A stretch of DNA of 64,000 nucleotides from Gammaproteobacteria bacterium (GCA_009837185.1 VXUA01000083.1:120371-184370); one strand, 5' to 3'. Shown: positions 34,288 to 43,554, counted from the first letter of the stretch. Translations and numbers: made by a program. Notes: generated from the letters alone by a model not told the origin.

Positions 34288-35623
34288 GACACTCGACCTT
34301 AATCTCGATGGGTTCTGAATCCGGTTTAATTTCTAACTTTTGAGTAACTTGTTTAAATCCTCGACGGGTACCAACAATCTCGTATGTACCTGGGAGTACC
34401 TCGAGCATCTTTGATCGAAAAGTCCCAATTTCTTTACCAGGATTGATACGTAATTTAGTTCTGTTGTCTGATCGAATAGTCACTTCTACGGGAGTCGAAT
34501 ATTTTGTGAAAGTATCCTCAAGTGACTGCCGTATGGGCTGGGTTCGGTCAAATTCATTCAGGTGATCCGTTTTGTCAAGTAATAGTTGAATGTCTTGTCG
34601 TTTGCGATCATTCAGATTACTAAAGTCGAAGTCACTGTACTCAATGAGCTCTGCTTCCAACGCCAACAACTCGTCAACTTCTTCGACGACGATCGCGAAA
34701 TCATACTCTTCATTGACGTCCAACTTTTCTACTTCTTCAATATTAACAAGAACATCTTCCCATCGTTCTGTATTCATAGCATCCGCCATTTTTTGAACGA
34801 GTTCATCCACTTGATCTAAACGCTTATTTTCGGTTACGTCGTCCAACAGCTCTTTCACTACGGTTGAATCTGGTCGAATGAGTAGCGCGGAATTAAGGAT
34901 TTGCTCTGCTAAAAACCACTCCTCCGCTTCGATACTCTCGTAAGCGGCGGTCATCGAAGAATTAAACGAAGTCTCCTGACGATGTACTTCCAGAGAAGCT
35001 CGGACTTGCGAAATGTCCTCTTCGTAGTAGCCGTCCGGAAATTGAGGCAATAGCTCTTCCACTTCTTGGAAGTTTCCTGTTGAAACGTATTCTTGAAGCT
35101 CTTCAACTAAGGGTTTGAGTTGTTGACCTTGCGTTGCTTCTCCGTGCCGTTTAACTAAATCTAGATCTTCAGGAAACCACTCTATTAAAGTACTCAATTC
35201 TGTGACCGCAATCTCATAGGACGAATTCTCAAAGAGCGAGTCGATTGAGGCGAGTTTGTCCTCCACGGTGGTCTGAAAAGTTTCCTCTAGCTCCGTGAAA
35301 GTTTCTAAAGCTGCTTTGAATTTTGGTAGAGAGTCACCGAAGTATTCATCGCGGTAGAGGTCCACGCCTTTATTAAAGTTGGTTACCGCTGAGAGAAAGT
35401 CCTCTTCCTCCCAAGGTGGTGAGGACAATTCTTCGAGCGGAGGATACAGTAATTCAATGCGCGCTCGCAATTCAAAAGCTTCTTCTTTATCGATGCAAAA
35501 CTGCGTAGTAGCAGCTTCTCCTTCACAGTCGATTAACTCTTCGTCGGTCTCGTCCGCACGCAAGCCACTAACGGTTACGAGACCGAGGAACCAACACCAA
35601 ACGTACGGTTGAGAAACTCTCAT
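34274..35623 (-). CDS. Secreted helical-repeat protein with PEGA-like C-terminus
   Basis: A 449-aa protein with a signal peptide (QPYVWCWFLGLVTVSGLRA). A long acidic helical region (about 80-370) resembles TPR-like pairs, for example SSYEIAVTELSTLIEWFPED and WFLAEQILNSALLIRPD. The final 65 residues (KLRINPGKEIGTF, LEVLPGTYEIVGTRRGFKQV) form a beta domain of PEGA-like type that occurs at the ends of several bacterial envelope proteins. It is probably a periplasmic scaffold of the operon's system. Confidence 0.65.
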   Translation of the reverse strand: MRVSQPYVWCWFLGLVTVSGLRADETDEELIDCEGEAATTQFCIDKEEAFELRARIELLYPPLEELSSPPWEEEDFLSAVTNFNKGVDLYRDEYFGDSLPKFKAALETFTELEETFQTTVEDKLASIDSLFENSSYEIAVTELSTLIEWFPEDLDLVKRHGEATQGQQLKPLVEELQEYVSTGNFQEVEELLPQFPDGYYEEDISQVRASLEVHRQETSFNSSMTAAYESIEAEEWFLAEQILNSALLIRPDSTVVKELLDDVTENKRLDQVDELVQKMADAMNTERWEDVLVNIEEVEKLDVNEEYDFAIVVEEVDELLALEAELIEYSDFDFSNLNDRKRQDIQLLLDKTDHLNEFDRTQPIRQSLEDTFTKYSTPVEVTIRSDNRTKLRINPGKEIGTFRSKMLEVLPGTYEIVGTRRGFKQVTQKLEIKPDSEPIEIKVECRARF

Positions 35624-35641
35624 GTTCTCAGGCGATTAGGT

Positions 35642-36946
35642 CTAATCGTCCTCGTTGAGGATTGTGACTGCGTCCGAGTCTTGAGACTGAGCGTAAATAT
35701 CAGCAAGCATTGAGCGCCATTGTCCAAATTGGTCTTGCACTGTACCTGTGAGCGTTACTATTTTTCCGTTCAAGTCAATGCGAGTAGGTCTAATCGAATT
35801 GTGCAAACTACGGCTCAGTTCGTTAATTTCTTCAACGGCTTGTTTGTGCAAGTGATTATCACGAAACGCCGCGGCGATCAAAGCGCCACCACCGAGGACT
35901 CCAGCCGCGGCAGCGTTTTCCGCGGAGCGATCGCCGTCTTTCGCCGCCCCGTCCTCCGCGGCCGCAACCGACGCCGCAACCAAAGCTACACCAACAATCG
36001 CTTTAATAGCTCGACCTCGTTTCGCTAACCGTACTTCTCGAGCAACCGGGAACGTGTCCTCTTGCCACTGCTCGTAGTCCCCCTCGATCTGGTCGCGGAA
36101 GCCTTCGTAGTGGTCTTCGATAACCTGTGCAAATTCATCCTCGCGGTACATTATCGTCTGAATTCTACGCCAGCTTTCGGATTGTTCATCGGGTGCAATT
36201 TGAATATCCCAATGACTCCCTTGAACCTCTAGATAGTCGTTATATTCTGGAGAAACGAAGCGAGCAAAAGCTAGATCTCTAGTCGTAGTGATTTTCTGTA
36301 ATTCAGAATATCTTGCCTTTTCTGGTCCGACTTTTTCGTTCTGTTCTAAGCGTTCAACATGTGCCTTACCGCGCTCTTTGAGTTCTTCATAAACATCTTC
36401 AGCGATCTCGTTATACAGGGGGTCAAATGGATCTCTATCTGTGTTGCCGTACCTTTCGTGCCAACCCAATTCAACGCGGTGTTTTTTGGTACGCTCTTCG
36501 GTCCAGGAGACACCTCGCGCGTCAACAACTTTATAGGCTATGCGCATGGTTTCACCGTCCGATTCAACGATACGACCGATTAGATAAATATCTGCACTAA
36601 CCGAGGTATCCGCAGCGATGACGATGGAATCAAACTGGTTGTACCGATGTATCCATTGCTTCAATTTAAATGCACTACGGACTGCTTCTGCCTTCCGCAG
36701 TTCTGGCCAAATTCCCTCCTCTTGTTGAACCTGTGTGCTCTCCGGGATACCGGGATCAAGCACTGGGATCGCAAGTCGGAGATCTGGAATGTTCATTTTG
36801 GTCTTAAAAAACTCTTCCTCTCTCTCAACATCCAGAGTCTCTGGTGCTGGACTCGGCCCAACACGAGGTCCTACCGACACTCCGAATGTAGACTGCGTTA
36901 TCGCTAATGAAAACGCCAGCGGTAAAAGGTAGAAAGTCCGTTTCAT
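35642..36946 (-). CDS. Secreted protein with glycine-zipper segment and BON-like C-terminus
   Basis: A 434-aa protein with a signal peptide ending near STFG. A large central domain carries GIWPELRKAEAVR, GWHERYGNTDRDPFDPLY and ISDD-free helical regions. A Gly/Ala-rich segment at about 315-365 (AVVGVALVAASVAAAEDG-like and AAAAGVLGGGALIAAAF) could insert into a membrane. The final 70 residues (SIRPTRIDLNGKIVTLTGTVQ) look like a BON-type lipid-binding or interaction domain. A paralogue without the Gly/Ala segment lies at 50990-52204. SD AGAGAGG precedes the ATG. Confidence 0.65.
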   Translation of the reverse strand: MKRTFYLLPLAFSLAITQSTFGVSVGPRVGPSPAPETLDVEREEEFFKTKMNIPDLRLAIPVLDPGIPESTQVQQEEGIWPELRKAEAVRSAFKLKQWIHRYNQFDSIVIAADTSVSADIYLIGRIVESDGETMRIAYKVVDARGVSWTEERTKKHRVELGWHERYGNTDRDPFDPLYNEIAEDVYEELKERGKAHVERLEQNEKVGPEKARYSELQKITTTRDLAFARFVSPEYNDYLEVQGSHWDIQIAPDEQSESWRRIQTIMYREDEFAQVIEDHYEGFRDQIEGDYEQWQEDTFPVAREVRLAKRGRAIKAIVGVALVAASVAAAEDGAAKDGDRSAENAAAAGVLGGGALIAAAFRDNHLHKQAVEEINELSRSLHNSIRPTRIDLNGKIVTLTGTVQDQFGQWRSMLADIYAQSQDSDAVTILNEDD

Positions 36947-36968
36947 CGTGAAAATCCTCTCTTGTTAA

Positions 36969-37730
36969 TCATTGTTTATCAGCGTACTCGTAATACTGGT
37001 CCCACAATGCTTGTTTAGTAGTGGGGTCGGTTTCAATCTCCGCAGCTTCTCGAATCGTTTTCAAAATGATGTCTTCATCTTTGGGATCGAGAGGAACACG
37101 CTCACTTGTATCTTCGTGTTTTGCTTCTGATGATGTCATTGCCGATTGGTTCAACAGAGACCCTTCGGACTCTTCCCCGCTAGTTTCTTCGGTAGCGTCT
37201 TGGTCTTCCGAAGTCGCTTCCAAGGGGGTCTGAGCAATTTCGCTAGTTGCTGCCGCTTGCTGCTTAGCTCGATCTGCGTCAATTTCTTCTTGCATCTGCG
37301 CGAGCATCTGATCGAAATCTTGTAGACTCGACTCAAGGTCATTTGATTGGTTGGAAGTGTTTTCGCTAGTCGTTCCCGTTTGCGTTCCATCTTCTGAACC
37401 GTTTTTGTCCGATTGGGAAACGGCACTGCCCTCACCGGTACCGGTGCCTCCACTTTCTCCAAGGGTACCATGAATCGACAACGTGACCCCCTCTCTCCTC
37501 AAGCACTCATCATAGATGCGAATACTCTCTTCTAATGACAGCTCTGGCTCATAATCGTTCTCTGTCTCTTCGTCCGTCGAACCACTGGTTGCTTCTTTCA
37601 ACTCATCGAGACACATTGCAAAAGAAGATTCTTCGGGTTCTTCTTCCTCCGCCGCCCATACTACCAAAACAAACCCAAACAGAATGGCCAATAAGAAGTA
37701 TTTCAATGTAGTAAGTCTAACTTTCTTCAT
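36969..37730 (-). CDS. Secreted acidic protein with conserved C-terminal helix
   Basis: A 253-aa protein with a signal peptide (YFLLAILFGFVLVVWAAE). Two cysteines follow in MCLDELKE and YDECLRREG. A low-complexity Ser/Thr/Glu/Gly-rich stretch takes up most of the rest. The last 45 residues (DPKDEDIILKTIREAAEIE, then ALWDQYYEYADKQ) look like an ordered helical motif. It overlaps the preceding gene by 14 bp. The function is unknown, but a disordered periplasmic spacer with a terminal docking helix is plausible. Confidence 0.6.
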   Translation of the reverse strand: MKKVRLTTLKYFLLAILFGFVLVVWAAEEEEPEESSFAMCLDELKEATSGSTDEETENDYEPELSLEESIRIYDECLRREGVTLSIHGTLGESGGTGTGEGSAVSQSDKNGSEDGTQTGTTSENTSNQSNDLESSLQDFDQMLAQMQEEIDADRAKQQAAATSEIAQTPLEATSEDQDATEETSGEESEGSLLNQSAMTSSEAKHEDTSERVPLDPKDEDIILKTIREAAEIETDPTTKQALWDQYYEYADKQ

Positions 37731-38478
37731 CGTTTTGAGCCGAAGTGAATGGTGTAGCGACGTGTCCCTGTCGTTTAAGCCCTAGGTGAAATCCTAGAAG
37801 ACACACTGCAGAAACGATAAACGCAGTGATACAGACACTCAGCACTTGCAACACTAACAAAGATGTAACCATTCTATTCCACCCATGCGAGGTTGACTGT
37901 GATTCCACGATCGCAAGAGCTCCTTCGAGATTAATCAAATACTGGTCACGAAATTTAAAAATGGAGTCAACTATTGCTGCTGTTCGTACATTTACATCAG
38001 TAATTCGTTTTAAGAGTTCATCCTTCGCCATGGACTCGGTGAAAAGTTTCAGTTCAAGCAGAAAGTCAAAGTCATAGTAGTTAGGTTGTTCGAATTCAGT
38101 GAAGGGTTTTATGAGTGCCGTGTAAAACTGTTGTAAGTCATATGTTTCGCTGAATTTTTGCTCCTCCCGACCAACGAGCTGGTACAACGAGTCGATAGTT
38201 TCAATTGTCTGGTTCATTAGGGGAGGCAATTCCGTAGCGTTCGAATCAGTACGTACGCCGGACGAAGGACGCCACGTAGCATCGATTGACTCGTACGATG
38301 GTACTAACAGAATGTGTTTGTAGTTCATCTCTGCGGGTTTTGACAACGTAAACCCTAGCCAAACGAGCGCAGCAGGAATCGCAAGAAAGGAGACTGTTGC
38401 TAATACGATGAGTACGACTCGTGCAACTTTGAGCACAAGCATTTCGTAACTAGCGAAAAAAGATCTTCGTACGTTCAT
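37717..38478 (-). CDS. Two-TM inner-membrane protein with periplasmic helical domain
   Basis: A 253-aa protein with TM1 at about 18-42 (VARVVLIVLATVSFLAIPA) and TM2 at about 208-232 (LLVLQVLSVCITAFIVSAV). The 160 residues between them are mostly helical and would face the periplasm, the topology of many sensor and co-polymerase proteins. It starts 17 bp after the PqaA-like gene and overlaps the next gene by 14 bp. The family is not recognised. Confidence 0.6.
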   Translation of the reverse strand: MNVRRSFFASYEMLVLKVARVVLIVLATVSFLAIPAALVWLGFTLSKPAEMNYKHILLVPSYESIDATWRPSSGVRTDSNATELPPLMNQTIETIDSLYQLVGREEQKFSETYDLQQFYTALIKPFTEFEQPNYYDFDFLLELKLFTESMAKDELLKRITDVNVRTAAIVDSIFKFRDQYLINLEGALAIVESQSTSHGWNRMVTSLLVLQVLSVCITAFIVSAVCLLGFHLGLKRQGHVATPFTSAQNDEES

Positions 38479-38495
38479 ACAATTATCGTTCTCGA

Positions 38496-40223
38496 CTAAT
38501 TCGTAGAGTTACTTGATGTCGGACTGGACAATGGGGGTAAGGTCGGACCGACTCCTGCTTCAAGTTGGATGATGCAATCGTGATATCCATTAGTCTGAAG
38601 AAATCCAACGAATAATGCTCCCTCTAAGCGAGGATCTCGTTTGGGTTGCCAACAAAAGTAATCTCTATCGTTGTGTACAACATGTTGCGTAAACGTGGTC
38701 TTGAATGAGTCTTTGAGAAATCCTAATACTTTGGATGGTACATTGGAGTCTTCGTTCTTGGGACAGTTGAAGGTTACGTGTCGTGTACCGGAATATGCTT
38801 TCTCTGCGAACGGTAGAGTCGTAGGTGAAATTGATACTGTTGTGGTTAGTTTTAGTGGATATTGAAAGCCAACATCAAACTCAATTTCGACCAAGTGCGC
38901 ATGCCAGCCAGGACCATCGTGATCAAACTCTAAAACTAGGGGACTTGTGCTCAATTCTTCCTCGTTCTCATTTCCAAATACTAGTTCTTGCTGCCATATA
39001 GGACCTCGTGCTTCGATGCTGTCTTTCTTACGCAACAATCGAAAATCTCGAGCAACTGGATTGTGTGCACTCCACATACTAATCTTCGATACTTGACCAC
39101 TAATTTGATCTATTTCGACGGTTGCTGAGTCCGTCCATTTCCATTCAAAACTTGGAAGTGGTAGCGCGTTTTGAATTAACCAATGAAAAGTTGCAATACT
39201 CTCTACGACATCCGTGTGTTCTAAGCTGTGATCACTATTTGGCACATAACGCAAGAGTTTTACACCTTTAAGATCATCCCAATAAAACTGCGTCGAGTCA
39301 AGTAAGAAAAATTCGTCGCCCGTAGCGTTGACGCTGAACTTTGGAATTGTCAACCTATCGAGATAACGATATGGATCGGCTATTTGAAAGAATTTGTCGG
39401 CTTGAGAAGCATCGATAGTACCCAGCAGTCCCTCGGCAAAATAGTCGACAATCGCATGCGACCAATAGCCGTACGCTTTGAAGTGATGTTCCATCGATCT
39501 GGCAGAGTTCAAGGCATCGAATACGGCTGGTACGATAGCAATAATGCGTTCGTCAGCGACTGCAGACAACCAAGAGGTCCAACCTCGTTTTGACCCGCCG
39601 GTTACTACGAACTCTTTAATCGGGGGGCTTTCGATTTCATCTGAAGCCGTAATCTCGGTGATCGCGTTCATGGCACGAACCACACTCTTCACCATTGGGA
39701 ACAATGGAATCCAATGTGGGTCATTGTGTGCGTTGAATTGCGTCCAAGCATGTGCGAGTAGTCGATCTTCCCGACGTTCGATCGTATCTTTATTAAATAT
39801 CAACTTTTGATTTGGAACTTGTCCAAGTAATCCGACAACGCTTTGGGTTTGCAGTGCGATTGTTGCCTCGAGAGAGTTTTCAAATTCAGGAGCTGGACGC
39901 CCATTTCGCCCTCCTCCAACATACAACAACGCGATTTCGGACTCAGCTTGTTTTGGTATATATAACTCTAGCCAGTGTTGCCATTGTGGGCGATTCACCT
40001 GTTCTGGCGAGAGCCACTCGAGTGACTTCAAGTCGATGACCGCAAACGTTAGATCACCGTGTGTTTCCACTTTCTGGATCTTCCAAGAATAATTTTCGTC
40101 CTCGAGGTTAACGTATTCGGTTAATAACGAATCTGCTGTACTCCCAACTGCCCCGGTACAGGCAATAACGAGCAAGTACAGCATAAATCCGAAAGAATTC
40201 AATGTCTGGTGGGTTGGATTCAT
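38496..40223 (-). CDS. Secreted PhoPQ-activated pathogenicity-related (PqaA-like) hydrolase
   Basis: A 575-aa protein with a signal peptide (FMLYLLVIACTGAVGS). It has the PqaA-family alpha/beta-hydrolase pattern: LLYVGGGRNG, then VTGGSKRGWTSWLSAVAD with the probable nucleophile Ser in GGSKRG, VPAVFDALN, and VPNSDHSLEHTD near the expected acid and His. In Salmonella the family name comes from PhoP/PhoQ control; the substrate is unknown. It is the first gene of the ten-gene run and only 17 bp from the next, so it may be part of the system or just upstream of it. Confidence 0.8.
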   Translation of the reverse strand: MNPTHQTLNSFGFMLYLLVIACTGAVGSTADSLLTEYVNLEDENYSWKIQKVETHGDLTFAVIDLKSLEWLSPEQVNRPQWQHWLELYIPKQAESEIALLYVGGGRNGRPAPEFENSLEATIALQTQSVVGLLGQVPNQKLIFNKDTIERREDRLLAHAWTQFNAHNDPHWIPLFPMVKSVVRAMNAITEITASDEIESPPIKEFVVTGGSKRGWTSWLSAVADERIIAIVPAVFDALNSARSMEHHFKAYGYWSHAIVDYFAEGLLGTIDASQADKFFQIADPYRYLDRLTIPKFSVNATGDEFFLLDSTQFYWDDLKGVKLLRYVPNSDHSLEHTDVVESIATFHWLIQNALPLPSFEWKWTDSATVEIDQISGQVSKISMWSAHNPVARDFRLLRKKDSIEARGPIWQQELVFGNENEEELSTSPLVLEFDHDGPGWHAHLVEIEFDVGFQYPLKLTTTVSISPTTLPFAEKAYSGTRHVTFNCPKNEDSNVPSKVLGFLKDSFKTTFTQHVVHNDRDYFCWQPKRDPRLEGALFVGFLQTNGYHDCIIQLEAGVGPTLPPLSSPTSSNSTN

Positions 40224-40588
40224 AAAGTGTTGTCGATCTTAACTGGTTGAGCACTAACCTTTCGCTCTGCTCTAACCAGAGAATTTTTCACAGTGCCTTT
40301 TAATATAGTACACGGTGAAGGCGGTAATGCTAAAGTTCGAGTTGAGTAGATAAACTGCGACACTGAGAAAATTGTGCATGCTAGGTTTGACAAATCGCTA
40401 GGTAATCCGTTCCACGAACACCTATTCGGAACGATCAATTTAACTTGGTACGCGGATCTTGGGTATTCTTGGCCTCGAATGATCTCTACAATGAGAGTGT
40501 CGCACATAAAGAGACTCTGTACTCTACTTAGGAACAGTTGTGGTGCAGGTAGAGTGGTGCTTTCTAAGGAATCGAAGTTAACTTACAA
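40224..40588. other. Divergent intergenic region upstream of the ten-gene operon
   Basis: No convincing gene. A small inverted repeat (CTGGTT at 40243-40248, AACCAG at 40274-40279) lies within the probable leader of the minus-strand operon, next to an AT-rich TATATT (minus strand, 40302-40307) that could be a weak -10. The plus-strand promoter of the MBL-fold gene should lie toward the right end. Confidence 0.45.
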
Positions 40589-41266
40589 ATGACAGACTAC
40601 GAAGGTCTAATCGTCGAACAAATCCTAATTGGACCTATGGCAAACTTCACCTATATCATCGGTTCGTCAGAATCGCGCGAAGTGGTGTTGGTCGATCCAG
40701 CGTGGGATATCGAAAGCATAATCAAACAAGTCGAAGACAAGGACTACACCGTCGTGGCCGCATTGGTGACGCACTACCATCCAGATCACGTCGGAGGCCA
40801 CTTTTTTGGACATGACATCGCCGGTGTCGCCGATCTTGTGAGCACACACCCAGTCAAAATTTACGTGCATAGACTTGAAGCCGACGGGCTGAAACAAATT
40901 ACTGGGTTATCTGAATCTGACTTAGTAAGAGTAGACTCTGGGGATTCGCTCGACCTTAGTGGGGTTCAGATCGAGTTTCTACATACTCCCGGTCATACAC
41001 CGGGCTCACAATGCTTTCGGATCAAGAACACGCTAATCGCTGGAGACACTCTATTCATTGACGGGTGCGGTCGAGTAGATCTACCTGGATCGGATCGAGA
41101 TGCAATGTTTCATAGTTTGCAAAAGCTCAAATCTCTCCCTGATGACACGATCTTGCTACCCGGGCACAATTACAGTAAAGAACCAACCGCATCGATTGGT
41201 GATGTGAAACAATCCAACGCCTACCTACGTATTCATGATTTGAACACTTGGCAGAACATGATCTGA
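40589..41266 (+). CDS. MBL-fold metallohydrolase (glyoxalase II / persulfide dioxygenase-like)
   Basis: A 225-aa single-domain metallo-beta-lactamase-fold protein. Metal ligands are in THYHPDH, HTPGHTPGS, AGDTLFIDGCGR and the final GHNY. The segment GCGRVDLPGSD resembles the persulfide dioxygenase and ETHE1-like subgroup more than classic glyoxalase II. It is cytoplasmic. It stands alone between two promoter regions, so context does not help. Confidence 0.82.
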   Translation: MTDYEGLIVEQILIGPMANFTYIIGSSESREVVLVDPAWDIESIIKQVEDKDYTVVAALVTHYHPDHVGGHFFGHDIAGVADLVSTHPVKIYVHRLEADGLKQITGLSESDLVRVDSGDSLDLSGVQIEFLHTPGHTPGSQCFRIKNTLIAGDTLFIDGCGRVDLPGSDRDAMFHSLQKLKSLPDDTILLPGHNYSKEPTASIGDVKQSNAYLRIHDLNTWQNMI

Positions 41267-41368
41267 TTAAGATTTGTTTTTGGAACTTGCTAGTTTAGTC
41301 CAGTTTCGATCATTCAACTGATCAAATTCAACCAAAATATGTCGTAAAACCTGAGTGGAGAAACTGAA

Positions 41369-41860
41369 ATGTCCTACGACTTAAATAAAGTAATGCTCAT
41401 CGGACGAGCAGGTAAGGATCCAGAGACGCGATTCACTAATAACCGTGTCCCCGTTACCTCGTTCTCGCTCGCTACTACTTCTCGATGGAGAGATAGTCAA
41501 ACACAAGAGACGCATGAAGAGACAGAATGGCACAATATCGTGTGTTTTGGACGGTTAGCAGAAATCGCATCAGAATACCTTAAAAAAGGACAACAATGTT
41601 TCATTGAAGGACAACTGAGAACTCAATCTTGGGAACGAGATGGGGTGCGCCATTACAAGACCGATGTTCGCGCTAAAGAACTAATCCTTTTGGGTGGGGG
41701 CGAAGGTGGTAGCGGCCAACGAGAAGGTGGCTATAGTCGAAGCACCACGAAAAGCGGAACCGATTCACGCAAACGGCAAGAAAACGCACCTCAAAGCAAG
41801 ATCGAAGATCAAAGTAAGGAGCTCAGCGCGGATGAGCTCGATGACGATATTCCGTTCTAG
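41369..41860 (+). CDS. ssb: Single-stranded DNA-binding protein
   Basis: A 163-aa SSB. The OB fold covers residues 1-110 (NKVMLIGRAGKDPETR, TEWHNIVCFGRLAEIA, YLKKGQQCFIEGQL in pieces). A low-complexity linker and the acidic tip DDDIPF, which recruits repair and replication proteins, follow. A GGAG Shine-Dalgarno sequence lies before the ATG. The length is typical. Confidence 0.95.
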   Translation: MSYDLNKVMLIGRAGKDPETRFTNNRVPVTSFSLATTSRWRDSQTQETHEETEWHNIVCFGRLAEIASEYLKKGQQCFIEGQLRTQSWERDGVRHYKTDVRAKELILLGGGEGGSGQREGGYSRSTTKSGTDSRKRQENAPQSKIEDQSKELSADELDDDIPF

Positions 41861-42032
41861 CACATCGTCTACCATACCGAAGCAGAGCATATCAACGGTG
41901 GCTGATGTGAAGATCAGCCTTTTAAGTCACATCGACGGGTGAATCTCGCAACGCTTCTTGAATGCGCGGCTGGTCTAAGTCTGATTGGTATTCGCCAATG
42001 CGCTCAATACTCTAACTTTAGAGCCCGTTGAC

Positions 42033-42845
42033 ATGCTAGCCTCCGACGAGCTGTCAGCATTCATTCTTGCACTCGTGCAAGGGATTACAGAATTCTTGCC
42101 AGTGTCAAGTTCGGGGCACTCAATCGTTCTACAAAATTGGTTCGGTTGGGAAGACCAAGGACTGGCACTAGATGTGGCCACGCACTTTGGTACTCTCGGT
42201 GCAGTGCTGATCTATTTTCGTAGAAGACTGTTCGAGCTCAGCACCGCAACTATTCAGTATGCGAGAACGCGAATACCCTCGGAGAACTCTCGATACGCTT
42301 ATTACCTATTGCTGGCGACCTTACCGATCATACCGGCTGGATGGTTGATTAAAAGTGTAGCAGCGGCTGAATTTCGATCGGTAGTTCTGGTCGCCTCTAC
42401 TACTCTGTTCTTTGGTTTTCTACTGTTGGCAGCTGATCGCTTCGGGCAGCGCACGAAACAAGACGCAAACATGACAGCGTGGTTTGCATTATTGATCGGT
42501 ATGGCGCAGGTACTGGCGTTAATCCCAGGTACTTCGCGTTCTGGTATTACGATTACATGTGCGCTGTTCTTGGGGTTTGCTCGTACGGCTGCTGCACGTT
42601 TTTCCTTTCTTTTAGCAATTCCTGCCATAGGCGCAGCATCGGTCTTAACTCTAAGCGATCTTATCAGTGCGCAGGAACCAGTTAATTGGGTCGCTCTAGC
42701 GATCGCAGGTGGTACCTCCTTTATCGCTGCTTATCTATGTATCGATTTTTTCTTAAAACTTGTAGAAAAAATTGGAATGGTGCCGTTTGTAGTCTATCGT
42801 ATTTTCCTTGGGGGAGGACTTCTACTGTGGATCTTGTGGATGTAA
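42033..42845 (+). CDS. uppP: Undecaprenyl-diphosphatase UppP (BacA)
   Basis: An integral membrane phosphatase that recycles undecaprenyl pyrophosphate for cell-wall synthesis and gives bacitracin resistance. At 270 aa from the ATG at 42033 it matches the family; an upstream start at 41985 would add 16 untypical residues. Conserved motifs are QGITEFLPVSSSGH near the N-terminus and LIPGTSRSGITITCALFLG in the middle. It is polytopic throughout. Confidence 0.93.
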   Translation: MLASDELSAFILALVQGITEFLPVSSSGHSIVLQNWFGWEDQGLALDVATHFGTLGAVLIYFRRRLFELSTATIQYARTRIPSENSRYAYYLLLATLPIIPAGWLIKSVAAAEFRSVVLVASTTLFFGFLLLAADRFGQRTKQDANMTAWFALLIGMAQVLALIPGTSRSGITITCALFLGFARTAAARFSFLLAIPAIGAASVLTLSDLISAQEPVNWVALAIAGGTSFIAAYLCIDFFLKLVEKIGMVPFVVYRIFLGGGLLLWILWM

Positions 42846-42870
42846 TGCGAAGTTCCTTGAGTTTGTACTA

Positions 42871-43470
42871 ATGGTTGAAGTCCCCCTGTTCCCACTAAAA
42901 CTAGTCCTATTTAATCGTAGCCTGTTTGAACTTGAAATCTTTGAACCGAGATACTTGAAAATGGTAAGCCAAGCTTTAGCCAATGACACTGGTTTTGGAG
43001 TCGTGTATTTAGCTAGCGGTTCGGAAGTTTACAAGATTGACGATGATCCTATCGAGTTGGCCAAAATCGGTACATTGTCTTCCATCAAACACTCGGAAGT
43101 AATCGACGAGGCACGAATCCTTATAGTGATCGAAGGTGGAGCAAAATTCCGTGTGCACTCGACTTGGATTGAAGAAGATCACTTGAATATGGGTCTAGTC
43201 GACTTCCTTAGAGACGACGCGAAACTACCGCTACGAACAAAAGACGAAGAACTAGCCCAATTATTCGATCAGTTGAACGAATTTCGTAGTACTGAAGGAC
43301 ATCCAAAAATGACATTAGAAATAGACAATGCATCGGCGTTAAGCTTCCGCCTTGCGGAGATGCTTCCTATGGCGATGGAATTCCGACAAACATTGTTAGA
43401 ACTCGACCATCCGTACCGTCGACTCGATAGGATTCAGCGCTGGGTACAAACCGAAAAAAGACGGGATTAA
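42871..43470 (+). CDS. LON peptidase substrate-binding domain protein
   Basis: A 199-aa protein consisting of a Lon N-terminal (PUA-like) domain without protease: VPLFPLKLVLFNRSLFELEIF in pieces, then EPRYLKMVS. The ATG at 42871 fits the family start; a frame extending upstream to 42808 overlaps uppP. Such stand-alone domains are common in Proteobacteria. Their role, possibly substrate recognition or regulation, is unsettled. Confidence 0.85.
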   Translation: MVEVPLFPLKLVLFNRSLFELEIFEPRYLKMVSQALANDTGFGVVYLASGSEVYKIDDDPIELAKIGTLSSIKHSEVIDEARILIVIEGGAKFRVHSTWIEEDHLNMGLVDFLRDDAKLPLRTKDEELAQLFDQLNEFRSTEGHPKMTLEIDNASALSFRLAEMLPMAMEFRQTLLELDHPYRRLDRIQRWVQTEKRRD

Positions 43471-43554
43471 GTTTTATTGAGTCCAGCGTTCGAACAAAAC
43501 CGCGACCTAAGACATAGATGACGGATATGCAAAAGTTGGTGACGGAAAGCTAAT

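Noticed and set aside
28885-38478. Zorya-type anti-phage system
   Set aside because: A TolQ/MotA-like protein is present, but there is no ZorB-type OmpA domain and no helicase or nuclease effector; the partner proteins are of different families.
40220-40507. 95-codon minus-strand frame upstream of the PqaA-like gene
   Set aside because: No ribosome binding site, no family features, and it covers the only space for the operon promoter. An opposite-strand frame of similar length overlaps it.
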